Shown here: positions 35,640 to 43,623 of the stretch, piece by piece
Layout: every line of letters starts with the position of its first letter
Position numbering within the stretch: the first letter of the stretch is position 1
Assembly (NCBI GenBank): GCA_027623295.1
Contig: JAQBXR010000003.1
Location: 1-64,000 of the forward strand
DNA from: Planctomycetota bacterium
GTDB taxonomy: Bacteria > Planctomycetota > UBA1135
Direction of reading: 5' to 3'
Length of the DNA stretch: 64,000 nucleotides
Position numbers and translations under genes: made by a program
The notes under the pieces: generated by a model
The model's input: only the letters and a program-made list of their open reading frames with translations
Databases searched by the model: none
Told to the model about the DNA's origin: nothing

Positions 35640-36009
35640 CTTAGAACCCACTAGTGTACCTAGGATTTGTTGAGGTCTGGAGTGCAAATTCACGGAGCCC
35701 AATTTTCCACCTCTTCGGTGAACCGCAAACCGCGATGGTATTAGGCCTTAGGATAGTTCCTAAGGAATCGCTCTGCTGGTGCGGATTCGCACTCGCTTGA
35801 TTGCGAGGTCGCACTTGCAATGGAATTTACTTCCCTATGAGGTTGGCACGGTAGTTGTAACTCTACGAGTAAGCCTTCGGGCTTGGGCTACTTGGAGCCC
35901 ACATGGGATAAGGAGTTAAGTCTGCGCGAACCATATAGTCGATGGGGGAAAAATCGGCTGGTTCGTGCAGGCTTTTTCTGGTTCCTGCATTGGAACAAAA
36001 CACGCTATA
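35640..36009 (+). ncRNA. candidate structured RNA in an intergenic region
   Basis: This gene-free 370-bp interval is unusually rich in inverted repeats. They include 35746-35765 (8 bp, loop TAGT), 35779-35792 (5 bp), 35792-35807 (5 bp), 35871-35884 (5 bp with a TTCG tetraloop), 35885-35900 (5 bp) and 35924-35968 (10 bp with one G-T pair). The last is followed by TTTTT at 35973-35977 on the plus strand. The T run favours a plus-strand transcript ending near 35978. I found no match to tmRNA, SRP RNA, RNase P or a riboswitch consensus I know. The region also must hold the kgd promoter (minus strand). Confidence 0.35.
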
Positions 36010-37203
36010 TCAAGAAACTTTAGTTCCTATCAACCCAACGGTGGCGTCTCCTTTCGAGAAGGTGCCATCGAATATATTTTCACACGGCCAGCCCATCCAA
36101 TCACGCAACACTTCACTGAAGACGGCGCGGAAATCGGTATGCATTTTCAGATTGCCATCGTCAAGGTCGGCAAGGTTTGGATTTGCGCCATGGATGCCAC
36201 CCCTCACGCCACCACCAATGGCGAACATAGGGCCGGCAGTTCCGTGATCGGTTCCGGCAGATCCATTTTCGGAAACCCGTCTGCCAAATTCAGAGTAAAC
36301 CAAAAGCAAAGTGTTTTCATCGCGGCCATCGCTTGCAAGGTCTGCCTGGAATGCTGCGGTGGCATCGCCGAGTTGGCGCAACAAGCTATTGTGTGTACCC
36401 ATCTGCAAAGCGTGCGTGTCAAAGCCACCAAGCTTACTCCAACAAACCGGAGGGCCGTTTTCTGCGCGCACCAATCTTGCCGCTAAGCGAAGGCGGTCGC
36501 CCAGGGAAGTGTCGGGATAGCCTTTACCCGCAGGAATTTTTTCCGCGGAAGCGCGAAGTTGCGCTGCGGTTTCATAGGCCATTTGCGAAGCTTGACCGAT
36601 GCGCGCTAAAGGCCCGCCCTGAAGACGCAAGGCAGGAATTTCAGGCGTTTGATCTAAACTTAAACTTGCAAGGCTGGTCAAAGTAAGCCCCGAAGTATTC
36701 GCGCTCTTCAACAAAAGCGGCGATTCCGAGGTCCCCATAGCCACCGGAGGCAATCCTCCAGCTTCTCGATGGATTTCGAAGCAACGTCCAACCCAACCGG
36801 TTGGGCGGTCTTCGTTTTCGCGCTTTCCGCTGTGCCAAATATCGCGCGAAGTGAAGTGCGAAAGATTTGGGCGGTCATAACCCACGCCTTGGATGATGCC
36901 TAACTTGTTGTCATCGAACAAAGACTGCCATGCACTGAGTTGCGCATTGAGGCCGACGGAAGAGTTCAGCGCAATGATTTGATCTGCGGGCAAACCCAAC
37001 TTGGGACGCGCCTTGCGATAGAGGTCATTTGCGTAAGGAACTACTGTGTTGAGGCCATCATTGCCTCCGTCAAGGAAAAGCAAGACCAAACGACGGTCCG
37101 ATTTCCGCGCTTGCCCTGCCGCCCAAAGTGCAGGGGGCATGAACATGGCACCGGCGCCTAGAAGGGCGGAGAGTTGCAGAAATTCGCGGCGACTCGTGTT
37201 CAT
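36010..37203 (-). CDS. Tat-exported DUF1501 family protein
   Basis: 397 residues from ATG 37203, which overlaps the stop of the DUF1800 remnant (ATGA). The N-terminus is a Tat signal (T-S-R-R-E-F-L-Q-L-S-A-L-L-G-A-G-A). Family motifs include L-F-L-D-G-G-N-D-G-L-N, F-D-T-H and S-E-F-G-R-R-V and T-D-H-G-T-A. DUF1501 proteins have a sulfatase/alkaline-phosphatase-like fold, are abundant in Planctomycetota and usually follow a DUF1800 gene; no activity is established. Here the DUF1800 partner is truncated, so the protein may have lost its usual companion. An ATG 24 bases earlier is open but would bury the Tat motif. Confidence 0.9.
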   Translation of the reverse strand: MNTSRREFLQLSALLGAGAMFMPPALWAAGQARKSDRRLVLLFLDGGNDGLNTVVPYANDLYRKARPKLGLPADQIIALNSSVGLNAQLSAWQSLFDDNKLGIIQGVGYDRPNLSHFTSRDIWHSGKRENEDRPTGWVGRCFEIHREAGGLPPVAMGTSESPLLLKSANTSGLTLTSLASLSLDQTPEIPALRLQGGPLARIGQASQMAYETAAQLRASAEKIPAGKGYPDTSLGDRLRLAARLVRAENGPPVCWSKLGGFDTHALQMGTHNSLLRQLGDATAAFQADLASDGRDENTLLLVYSEFGRRVSENGSAGTDHGTAGPMFAIGGGVRGGIHGANPNLADLDDGNLKMHTDFRAVFSEVLRDWMGWPCENIFDGTFSKGDATVGLIGTKVS

Positions 37204-37568
37204 GACATGTGGAATTCGGGAAGACAAAGAACCGCATAAACCATTTCTTGGAAGCGGAGGGCGTCGTTCTCAGTTTCGAGGTTGTCCAGAGTAACAAGCA
37301 ATGCACGATATCGGGCGGCAGTTAATCCGCCAGGGATGAGAATGCGGAGGAGATCCTCTAAAGCGGTGCGTGCAATGCGACGTCGGCGAATCGGGAATAA
37401 ATTTTCCATGGGTGCTGTCCGCAACAGGTCTCTACGACCGGCTGCAACATCGGCTGCAAAGCGCGTACGCTCAATCCACGCAGCAGTGTGAATCCAAGCC
37501 TCTCCGCCTTCCCATCCTTGCACCCCAGGTGGTTCGAACAAGGCTTGCCCCATGTCCATGGGCGTCAT
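37200..37568 (-). pseudogene. DUF1800 protein, C-terminal fragment
   Basis: The frame encodes only the last 120 or so residues of a DUF1800 protein: M-G-Q-A-L-F-E-P-P-G-V-Q-G-W, G-G-E-A-W-I-H-T-A and the ending Y-A-V-L-C-L-P-E-F-H-M-S. Complete family members run to 450-600 residues. The frame upstream closes at a TAG a few codons before M-T-P-M-D-M. The DNA just upstream belongs to a different gene in another frame (TPR fragment). It therefore looks like the survivor of a deletion rather than a functional gene. Confidence 0.8.
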
Positions 37569-38319
37569 CGTCCAAAGCGATGGCTAGATCTTCATACATA
37601 CGCCGTGCAAGGTCTAAGGAGCCGAGCTTGCGCACGGCCTCGGCATGGGCATAGCTGGCATGAACATCTTCGAACTCCTCCAGGTAAAGCGCATACGCAT
37701 TTGCCGCTTGCGTCCAATCTTCTCGTTGCGACGAACACCAAGCCGCGCGCTCCAAAACAAACTTGCGCAGGTCTTCCGGTAAATCCAAAGTCAAAGCCTT
37801 GCCATATAAAACGCGCGCCATGGCAAAGTCACCGGGGTCGCGTTGTGCAGCGCCGGTTAGGGGCGCGGTTTTTTCAGCCGCCAAATCCAGATAGATCTTC
37901 GCCAGTTCCCTTTGACGCTCCGGCCCTCTTAAACGCGCAACCTCTTCCGCCCAGATTTGCTCGGCAGCTTCCCACCCGCCTTGCTCGGCCAAGACTTCTG
38001 CGTGATAAAAGCGCGCCTTTGCTGCCCAAGGACTCTCTGCGTTTTTAGCTGCAAAGTTCTCGTACAAATCCATCGCCTGATCCAGGCGTCCGGAACGCTG
38101 GACGGTGCGTGCCTCTAAGTAGTCCCAAAAGCCAGACTCGTCCTTTTCTTCCTCCTGAAAGGTCTGGATGATTCCCAAAGCACCTAGATAGTTCCCATCT
38201 AAGAGCATCTGCCGTAACTCTTCTGGCAGGGGCGGCGTGTCTTGAATCGCGGATTGCCCAGCGAGCGGAGCAGCAATCAGGGAAGAAAGCAGAAAGAGCG
38301 TGAGGAGGATCTTCTTCAT
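37471..38319 (-). pseudogene. alpha-2-macroglobulin-type exported TPR protein, N-terminal fragment with out-of-frame tail
   Basis: The first 250 residues have a signal peptide (L-F-L-L-S-S-L-I-A-A-P-L-A-G-Q) and TPR-like helices (G-R-L-D-Q-A-M-D-L-Y-E-N-F, G-S-L-D-L-A-R-R-M-Y-E-D-L). The pattern resembles the N-terminus of large planctomycete alpha-2-macroglobulin proteins. After A-L-D-D-D near 37575 the frame runs 30 residues through the DUF1800 fragment in the wrong frame to a stop at 37471. The simplest reading is a deletion joining two genes. The family assignment of the TPR part is tentative; the frame conflict is directly visible. Confidence 0.7.
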
Positions 38320-38437
38320 GGTGCAAAAGAGGAACGGCGAGACCGGGGCGTCGGTTCAGCTTATTCGTATTGTTGCAAACGATATGCCAGCCCGGGGATT
38401 GGCAATTCATTGAGTCGGCAAAGGCGATAATGCCCTC

Positions 38438-39553
38438 ATGTCCCCCGACTCCATGCCCCCCGAGCTGCAAACTCTCCACGAGTTGGCGCTGGAAGTTGGG
38501 CTGGAACTACAAGGCACCCTTCCCACCCAGAGCCTTGATCCGGAGGTTATGCAACGCCTGAAGCGGTGGCTCGCCGAGGGCCGCGCGGGCGAGATGGAAT
38601 ACCTGCATAAGGTGGAGGAAGTTGGAGCAAACCTCGAGCAGTGGAAGGCCTGGGCGCGTGGGGCGGCCTTGTTTGTCCTTCCCTATCACCGAGAGGCTGG
38701 AACTTTTCGCGGCGGTGGGCGCGTGGCCCGCTATGCCCTTGGCCGCGACTATCACAATGTGCTCGGCAAACGATTAGAACGCCTGGGTAAACGATTACGC
38801 GCTGCTGGCCTCGCTAAGTCCTTTCGAGCCACGGTCGATGCCGCCCCAGTGCTTGAACGAGAATGGGCGATTCGCGGCGGGCTCGGCTGGCGAGGCAAGA
38901 ACACTTTACTGCTTCATCCAGTTCACGGCCCCTGGGTACTGCTCGGAGAGCTTGTATTGGACTTCGAAGTGCCGGCGTGGTCACCGACTCCCGCTCGCGA
39001 GGCCACCTGTGGATCCTGCACCCGATGTCTAGACGCCTGCCCCACCGATGCCTTCACTGCGGCCTACGAGCTGGACCCACGCAAGTGCATTTCCTATCTC
39101 ACGATTGAGACCAAGGGCGAGATTCCCTTGGAGTGGCGGCAACGCATGGGAGAATGGGTCTTCGGTTGCGATGTGTGCCAAGAAGTTTGCCCATTCGGTT
39201 CCGCCGAGCCCGATCGCACCGCCGATTGGCCACAACTCGACGCCTTCGCCCAGCTATCCCTAGAGGAACTTCTCCACCTCTCTGAGCAGAGTTTCCACAA
39301 GTTATTCACAGGCTCTCCGCTGCGGCGCCCCGGTTGGGCTGCCATCCTGCGCAACGTTTGTGTGGTGCTTGGGAATCTAAAAAGAGGGGCTCCTGCGCTC
39401 GAACAGGCCCTTTTGCACCCGGAATCCTTAGTCCGAGGCCACGCCGCCTGGGCTCTTGGGGAAATTGGGGAGCGAAAAGTTCTCCACAAGGTCTTAACAA
39501 AGGAGTCTAACCCTTTTGTGCGAAAGGAGTTGGAATTGGCACTTTCGCAGTAA
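38438..39553 (+). CDS. queG: epoxyqueuosine reductase
   Basis: 371 residues with the QueG architecture. The N-terminal cobalamin-binding part contains R-Y-A-L-G-R-D-Y-H and the catalytic V-D-A-A-P-V-L-E (Asp134). Two 4Fe-4S sites follow: Cys191, 194, 197, 201 in C-G-S-C-T-R-C-L-D-A-C-P, and Cys217 plus Cys244, 247, 251 in C-D-V-C-Q-E-V-C-P. A C-terminal HEAT-like segment ends H-A-A-W-A-L-G-E-I-G. The enzyme does the last step of queuosine formation in tRNA using cobalamin. It stands alone on the plus strand. The ATG at 38438 follows CGATAATGCCCTC; a second Met five codons on is also possible. Confidence 0.95.
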   Translation: MSPDSMPPELQTLHELALEVGLELQGTLPTQSLDPEVMQRLKRWLAEGRAGEMEYLHKVEEVGANLEQWKAWARGAALFVLPYHREAGTFRGGGRVARYALGRDYHNVLGKRLERLGKRLRAAGLAKSFRATVDAAPVLEREWAIRGGLGWRGKNTLLLHPVHGPWVLLGELVLDFEVPAWSPTPAREATCGSCTRCLDACPTDAFTAAYELDPRKCISYLTIETKGEIPLEWRQRMGEWVFGCDVCQEVCPFGSAEPDRTADWPQLDAFAQLSLEELLHLSEQSFHKLFTGSPLRRPGWAAILRNVCVVLGNLKRGAPALEQALLHPESLVRGHAAWALGEIGERKVLHKVLTKESNPFVRKELELALSQ

Positions 39554-39722
39554 CTCCCTTCGCTTAAAGCGCTTAGGTCGAGCACGAAAGAGTTGTTTCT
39601 ATTTGCGACATCCTGGATTTTCCTATATTTTCACAGTTTTCCACGTCACTCGTCCAAATGATGAGCTACATTTTTAAAGAGCCCAAGGGCCTACCATTTC
39701 TCCCCTCAACCCAAATACCGTC

Positions 39723-39929
39723 ATGCCTCAAAGCGACTTCTTCAAGGAATCCAAGTACTGCTCCCGCTGTCACGACTACGTTCGATATCTGCAGAGCCTG
39801 GATGCCAGCTTCTGCATCGACTGTGGGGCCAAGGTCCGGCTGTTTAGCGCAGCCGACAAGCGCACCTTCCAGAAAAAAATAAAGCAGGCGAAGGAAGCAC
39901 AACGAGATGGCAAAAAGTGGGTCGGGTAG
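39723..39929 (+). CDS. small zinc-ribbon protein
   Basis: 68 residues with two CxxC knuckles, Y-C-S-R-C-H (Cys13, 16) and F-C-I-D-C-G (Cys31, 34), spaced as in a rubredoxin-type zinc ribbon, followed by a Lys-rich helical tail (F-Q-K-K-I-K-Q-A-K-E-A). Such small ribbons bind nucleic acid or partner proteins, but no specific family is recognised. Codon use is like that of neighbours and no other gene overlaps it. A strong terminator follows at 39976. The ATG is preceded by AAATACCGTC without a clear ribosome site. Confidence 0.72.
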   Translation: MPQSDFFKESKYCSRCHDYVRYLQSLDASFCIDCGAKVRLFSAADKRTFQKKIKQAKEAQRDGKKWVG

Positions 39930-39975
39930 GCCTACCTGTCCCGACTCACAGATTCCTTGTCTAGGATTGTGGTTT

Positions 39976-40005
39976 GCGCCCTGCATTATGCGGGGCGCTT
40001 TTTTT
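39976..40005 (+). terminator. intrinsic terminator between the zinc-ribbon gene and thiE
   Basis: A 10-bp stem with one G-T pair (39976-39985 with 39989-39998, loop TTA) is followed directly by seven T residues (39999-40005). It lies before ATG 40022 and inside a longer possible thiE frame, which supports the later thiE start. Confidence 0.92.
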
Positions 40006-40021
40006 ATGCTCAGGCGGCCCC

Positions 40022-40636
40022 ATGAAACCCTCACCCTTCCGTCTTTGCCTGCTCCTCACCCGCGATTTGTGCGTGGAAGATCCCCTCGAACGCATGGAGG
40101 CGGCCATAAAAGAAGGCGTCGACATGGTTCAGGTACGTGAGAAGGAAATGACCGCGGCAGAGCTCTTTGACTGGGCTGGGCAGGTGCTAGAACTTGGACG
40201 ACGCCTTGCGGTTCCAGTGCTCATCAACGACTCCGTGGAAGTAGCTCATGCGCTCGATGCCGATGGCGTCCACCTTGGCCAGGGTGACCTTCCAGCATCT
40301 GAGGCACGGGCCATTTTGGGGAAAAACAAGCTTATTGGCTTGAGTACGCATACCCTGGATCAAGTCGAGGAGGCCTATAACCTTCCCGTCGACTACCTCG
40401 GCTTCGGCCCCATCTTCCCCACCGAGACCAAGGGCTACACCGCCGGCCTCGGTCCAGATGCGCTCATCCACGCGTTGAGTATCTCTCCACTTCCGTTGTT
40501 GGCAATTGGTGGAATCCATGGGGAGAACTCGTGGAAAATTCCTCGGGCTGCTGGAATTGCGGTCTCTTCAGCTATCTGTTCCACCAAAGAACTTGCCAAG
40601 AATTGCTTAGCAATCGGCCGTTTCGATTTATATTAG
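40022..40636 (+). CDS. thiE: thiamine-phosphate synthase
   Basis: 204 residues with ThiE features: V-Q-V-R-E-K (phosphate/pyrimidine contact), V-L-I-N-D-S-V-E-V-A, D-G-V-H-L-G-Q-G-D-L-P, G-L-S-T-H and the F-G-P-I-F-P-T-E-T-K active-site loop, ending A-I-G-G-I and a G-I-A-V-S-S-A-I phosphate-binding turn. It couples hydroxymethylpyrimidine diphosphate and thiazole phosphate to thiamine phosphate. The start at 40022 places the gene just past a terminator. The next gene begins four bases after its stop, so thiE and the selenoprotein candidate are probably one transcript. Confidence 0.9.
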   Translation: MKPSPFRLCLLLTRDLCVEDPLERMEAAIKEGVDMVQVREKEMTAAELFDWAGQVLELGRRLAVPVLINDSVEVAHALDADGVHLGQGDLPASEARAILGKNKLIGLSTHTLDQVEEAYNLPVDYLGFGPIFPTETKGYTAGLGPDALIHALSISPLPLLAIGGIHGENSWKIPRAAGIAVSSAICSTKELAKNCLAIGRFDLY

Positions 40637-40640
40637 TGGC

Positions 40641-41660
40641 ATGCGAAACCTCCTCTTCACCCTGACTGCAAGTGCAACCGTGGTCGCCTTCAGTCCCAAT
40701 GCCGCTGCACAAAGCGTCGTTGAGGTCGGTGACACACCTTCCTACACCTTCAATGAGGAAGCCTTCAACACTATGGGAGCCACGGCCGGTGCAGATTTTT
40801 CCGGCAAGCCTGTTCTTGTAGAGTTCTGGGGCACCAAATGACCAGGTTGTATTGGGTCGTCCGTGCCGGCGGCCATTAAGCTTCAAGAAGAATACGGTGA
40901 TGCCCTTCAGGTCATCTTCGTCGAATCCCAGAACTCTGGCTTCGAAAAATCGATTGGCATGGCCACCCAAAGTGGTTGGCTAGGCAATCAAGCAATCTGG
41001 ACCAACCAATATCTATTCAGCGCTGGGGGCAATGGGTTGCCAGCTTTCGCGCTTCTCGATGGAGAGGGCAAAGTCGTGCTGAAAGGATCTTCCAGCTCTA
41101 TGCATGGTCAAATCAAGGACAGCATTGCGGAAATGGTCAAGACCCGCGGTGGCGCACCTGCCGATGTTCCTTCCTCGGTCGCCAAGGTTTACTCCACCCT
41201 CGAAAAGGGTAGTTACGCAAAGGCTATCGACATTGCCCAAAAGTTAATTGCTAAGCCAGGCTCCAAGGACACCCAAGTCATCCTTGCTGCCGCAGAAGCT
41301 TCTTTGGTTGCTGCCGAAGCAAAGTTCGCCGGTCAACTCGCACGTGCCGATTGGTTGCTCGCAAATGGTTTCCCAATGCGTGCTCAAGTGATCGCAGAAG
41401 GTTTGGTCAAGGGCGCCAAAGGTAACGACGATCTGTTCGGTCGCGCGACCGGCCTTAAGTCCAAGCTAGAGAGCGAAGACTTGAAAGCTGAATTCACTGC
41501 GGCGAAAGCATTGGCGAAGTTGGAGTCCTCTCTTTACGAAAACGGTGGTTCCTCCAAGCTCGTGAGCCAGCTCAACAAACTCGCTAATGAAAATGCAGGC
41601 ACCCCGATTGCAAAGCGCGCTAAGAAGCTCGTCGAGGTTGCCCAGTACTCGCAATTGTAA
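40641..41660 (+). CDS. exported thioredoxin-like (TlpA-type) protein, probable selenoprotein with UGA as Sec67
   Basis: One frame runs 340 codons from ATG 40641 to TAA 41658-41660 with a single internal TGA at 40839-40841. Before it are a signal peptide (A-T-V-V-A-F-S-P-N-A-A-A-Q) and the thioredoxin strand K-P-V-L-V-E-F-W-G-T-K; after it P-G-C-I-G-S-S-V-P-A. The TGA thus occupies the first Cys of the thioredoxin C-x-x-C motif, giving U-P-G-C (Sec67, Cys70). The fold continues with V-I-F-V-E and the cis-Pro turn G-L-P-A-F-A-L-L-D. A helical domain of about 170 residues follows. A SECIS-like hairpin starts seven bases after the TGA. Reading it as two genes or a nonsense mutant is possible but less likely. 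The SelA-D machinery is not in the window. Confidence 0.8.
40849..40866 (+). promoter_or_regulatory. SECIS-like hairpin downstream of the Sec UGA
   Basis: Hand folding gives three pairs (40849-40851 with 40864-40866), a single bulged U at 40852, three more pairs (40853-40855 with 40861-40863, one G-U), and a five-base loop GUCGU. The E. coli fdhF SECIS, as I remember it, has the same plan: three pairs, bulged U, short upper stem, and a loop with G-U. The loop starts 15 bases after the UGA, slightly closer than usual. Two of six pairs are G-U, so stability is modest. Confidence 0.55.
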
Positions 41661-41663
41661 GTG

Positions 41664-41690
41664 AACGGGGAAGGTCTTCCTTCCCCGTCC
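41664..41690. terminator. hairpin between convergent genes
   Basis: A perfect 9-bp stem (41666-41674 with 41679-41687) with loop TCTT lies between the stops of the selenoprotein gene (+) and the M20 dipeptidase gene (-). There is no T run, so it may be a shared, Rho-assisted or 3'-stabilising hairpin. Confidence 0.55.
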
Positions 41691-41692
41691 AC

Positions 41693-43141
41693 TTAGATGG
41701 CTGCGTGGTCATGTAAAACTTTGGCCACGCAGCTCGTCAAACCCTTGCCCATAGGGATATGCAGAAACTCGTTTGGACCGTGAGCATTCGACTCCGGACC
41801 GAGCACGCCAGTGATTAAAAACTGCGCCGCTGGAAACTTTTCACCGAGCATTCCCATGAAAGGAATTGAGCCGCCTTCGCCCATGTATCCAGCAGGCTGA
41901 TGGAAGAATTCGCGCGAGGCAGCATCGACCGAATCCTCAAGCCATTTGGCCAATTCCGGTGCGTTCCAGCCATTTGCGCCTTTCTCCGCAACAAATGTCA
42001 CCTTCGCTCCATAAGGCACATCCTTCTCTAAGATTTTGCGGATGGCAGCCTCGCATACGACATTGTCAGCGGTTGGTGGAAGGCGGAAAGAAACTTTGAT
42101 GGTACTGTATGGACGCAATACGTTTCCGGCATCTTCGAGTGCTGGGAAACCGCCGGCGCCGGTTACAGAAACCGTCGGGCGCCAGGTGCGATTCAAAACC
42201 ATTTCGACCAAGTCGCTCACCATGGGGTGAGCCTTACCGACAAAAGTGTATGGGCTAAAAATAGTATCGCCCAAAATCTCGGCGGCCTTTTCCGCTTGCT
42301 CGACGCGTTGTTGCGGAATCGGATCGTGCATTTCAGCGACCAACAGCTTGCCGGTATTCACATCTTCAATCCGATCCAGCAGCATGCGCAAGATGCGGAA
42401 GCTCGACGGAACAATGCCGCTTGCGTCGCCGGAGTGCACGCCTTCTTCCAAAATGTCCACCCGAATGTCCCCCGCAATCATGCCACGTAAAGAGGTCGTA
42501 CTCCAAAGGCGTTGGTAATCACCGGCACCAGAGTCGAGACAAACTACTAGGCTCACATCCCCAATACGGTCGGCGAGGTGGTCAATGTAATACGGCAGGT
42601 CGACCGAGCCACTTTCTTCGCAAGCTTCAATGATGACCACGCAACGCTTGTGATTGCCGCCGAATTTCTGCACCGCCTCAATCGCAGTGAGCGATGCAAA
42701 AGCAGAGTAGCCATCGTCCGCACCGCCGCGGCCATAAAGTTTGTCGCCTTCGAGCACCGGTTTCCATGGAGATAGACCCTCGCGCCATCCGGTCATTTCT
42801 GGCTGCTTGTCGAGGTGACCGTACAGCATGACGGTGTTGCCGACTGCCGAATCGCTTTGCTTACCGAAGGCTGGAATCTCCATAAAGATGAGCGGAGTGC
42901 GGCCTTCGAGCTGGATGACCTCCAGAGTTAAGCCTGCTATCTCGCGCTTTTTACACCAATCCGCAATGAGAGCAACTGCCTGATCCATATACCCGTGCTC
43001 TTTCCATTTCTTGTCGAACAGGGGTGATTTGTTCGGAATAGCAATGTAATCGATGAGCTGTGGAACGATTTCTTCGTCCCAGGTGCGTTCAACATGGGCC
43101 TTTACGGCGTCGAGGTTGAGGGCGGCTGCTGCGGAATCCAT
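41693..43141 (-). CDS. M20 family metallo-dipeptidase
   Basis: 482 residues of the M20 di-zinc peptidase family (CNDP/PepV-like branch). Zinc ligands and catalytic residues are visible: L-Y-G-H-L-D-K-Q-P, G-R-G-G-A-D-D-G-Y-S (bridging Asp), E-A-C-E-E-S-G-S (catalytic Glu and ligand), V-C-L-D-S-G and the C-terminal N-A-H-G-P-N-E. The dimerisation insert lies between residues about 220 and 360. It hydrolyses dipeptides in the cytoplasm. ATG 43141 was chosen over a GTG two codons earlier. The divergent universal-stress gene starts 23 bp away, leaving a very short promoter interval. Confidence 0.92.
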   Translation of the reverse strand: MDSAAAALNLDAVKAHVERTWDEEIVPQLIDYIAIPNKSPLFDKKWKEHGYMDQAVALIADWCKKREIAGLTLEVIQLEGRTPLIFMEIPAFGKQSDSAVGNTVMLYGHLDKQPEMTGWREGLSPWKPVLEGDKLYGRGGADDGYSAFASLTAIEAVQKFGGNHKRCVVIIEACEESGSVDLPYYIDHLADRIGDVSLVVCLDSGAGDYQRLWSTTSLRGMIAGDIRVDILEEGVHSGDASGIVPSSFRILRMLLDRIEDVNTGKLLVAEMHDPIPQQRVEQAEKAAEILGDTIFSPYTFVGKAHPMVSDLVEMVLNRTWRPTVSVTGAGGFPALEDAGNVLRPYSTIKVSFRLPPTADNVVCEAAIRKILEKDVPYGAKVTFVAEKGANGWNAPELAKWLEDSVDAASREFFHQPAGYMGEGGSIPFMGMLGEKFPAAQFLITGVLGPESNAHGPNEFLHIPMGKGLTSCVAKVLHDHAAI

Positions 43142-43164
43142 GCGCACAGGGTACGATTGCGGTC

Positions 43165-43611
43165 ATGAAAATCAGCCACATCCTGTTGGCCACTGATTTG
43201 TCCGAAGAGTCGTGGCGCAGCTTTGCCTATGCCGCGGATCTTGCCCATGAGAAGGGTGCCAAAATCACCTTGCTCAATGTGGTGGAAAATCTCACGGTGG
43301 CACCTCATGGTGCACCCATGGCGCCCCCTATTGGCGACCCCGAAGGCCCAGTGCTGAAAGAGGTTGCGCAGAAGGGGTTGGAAAAACGCCGTAAAGAGTT
43401 ACCGGCAGACATTGAGGTCGATTGCCACGCCATCTTAGGCACCGACCTTGGCACCACCATTGCCGATTTCGCCAACGAGCATGGTTGCGATTTGATCGTC
43501 ATCTCAACCCACGGACGTTCCGGTTTCCGCCGCTTCATCATGGGCAGTACTGCCGAAGTGGTTTTGCGCCACTCCACAGTCCCCGTGATGGTGATCCCGC
43601 GCGTCGCCTAA
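43165..43611 (+). CDS. universal stress protein (UspA family)
   Basis: 148 residues with one Usp domain: I-L-L-A-T-D-L-S-E-E at the N-terminus and the ATP-binding signature H-G-R-S-G-F-R-R-F-I-M-G-S-T-A-E near the C-terminus (G-x2-G-x9-G-S/T). ATP-binding Usp proteins act as cytoplasmic stress regulators. The region around residues 40-75 carries a Pro-rich insertion (A-P-M-A-P-P-I-G-D-P). It is divergent from the M20 gene and ends 12 bp before the stop of the convergent sulfatase gene. Confidence 0.92.
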   Translation: MKISHILLATDLSEESWRSFAYAADLAHEKGAKITLLNVVENLTVAPHGAPMAPPIGDPEGPVLKEVAQKGLEKRRKELPADIEVDCHAILGTDLGTTIADFANEHGCDLIVISTHGRSGFRRFIMGSTAEVVLRHSTVPVMVIPRVA

Positions 43612-43623
43612 ACGACTGCGAAT

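Noticed and set aside
39974-40021. Earlier start for thiE
   Set aside because: It lies inside a strong intrinsic terminator and adds residues not found in ThiE.
40863-41660. A separate gene starting at GTG 40863
   Set aside because: It is in the same frame as the upstream signal-peptide segment, begins in the middle of a thioredoxin fold, and has no ribosome site; a Sec-containing single protein explains both parts better.
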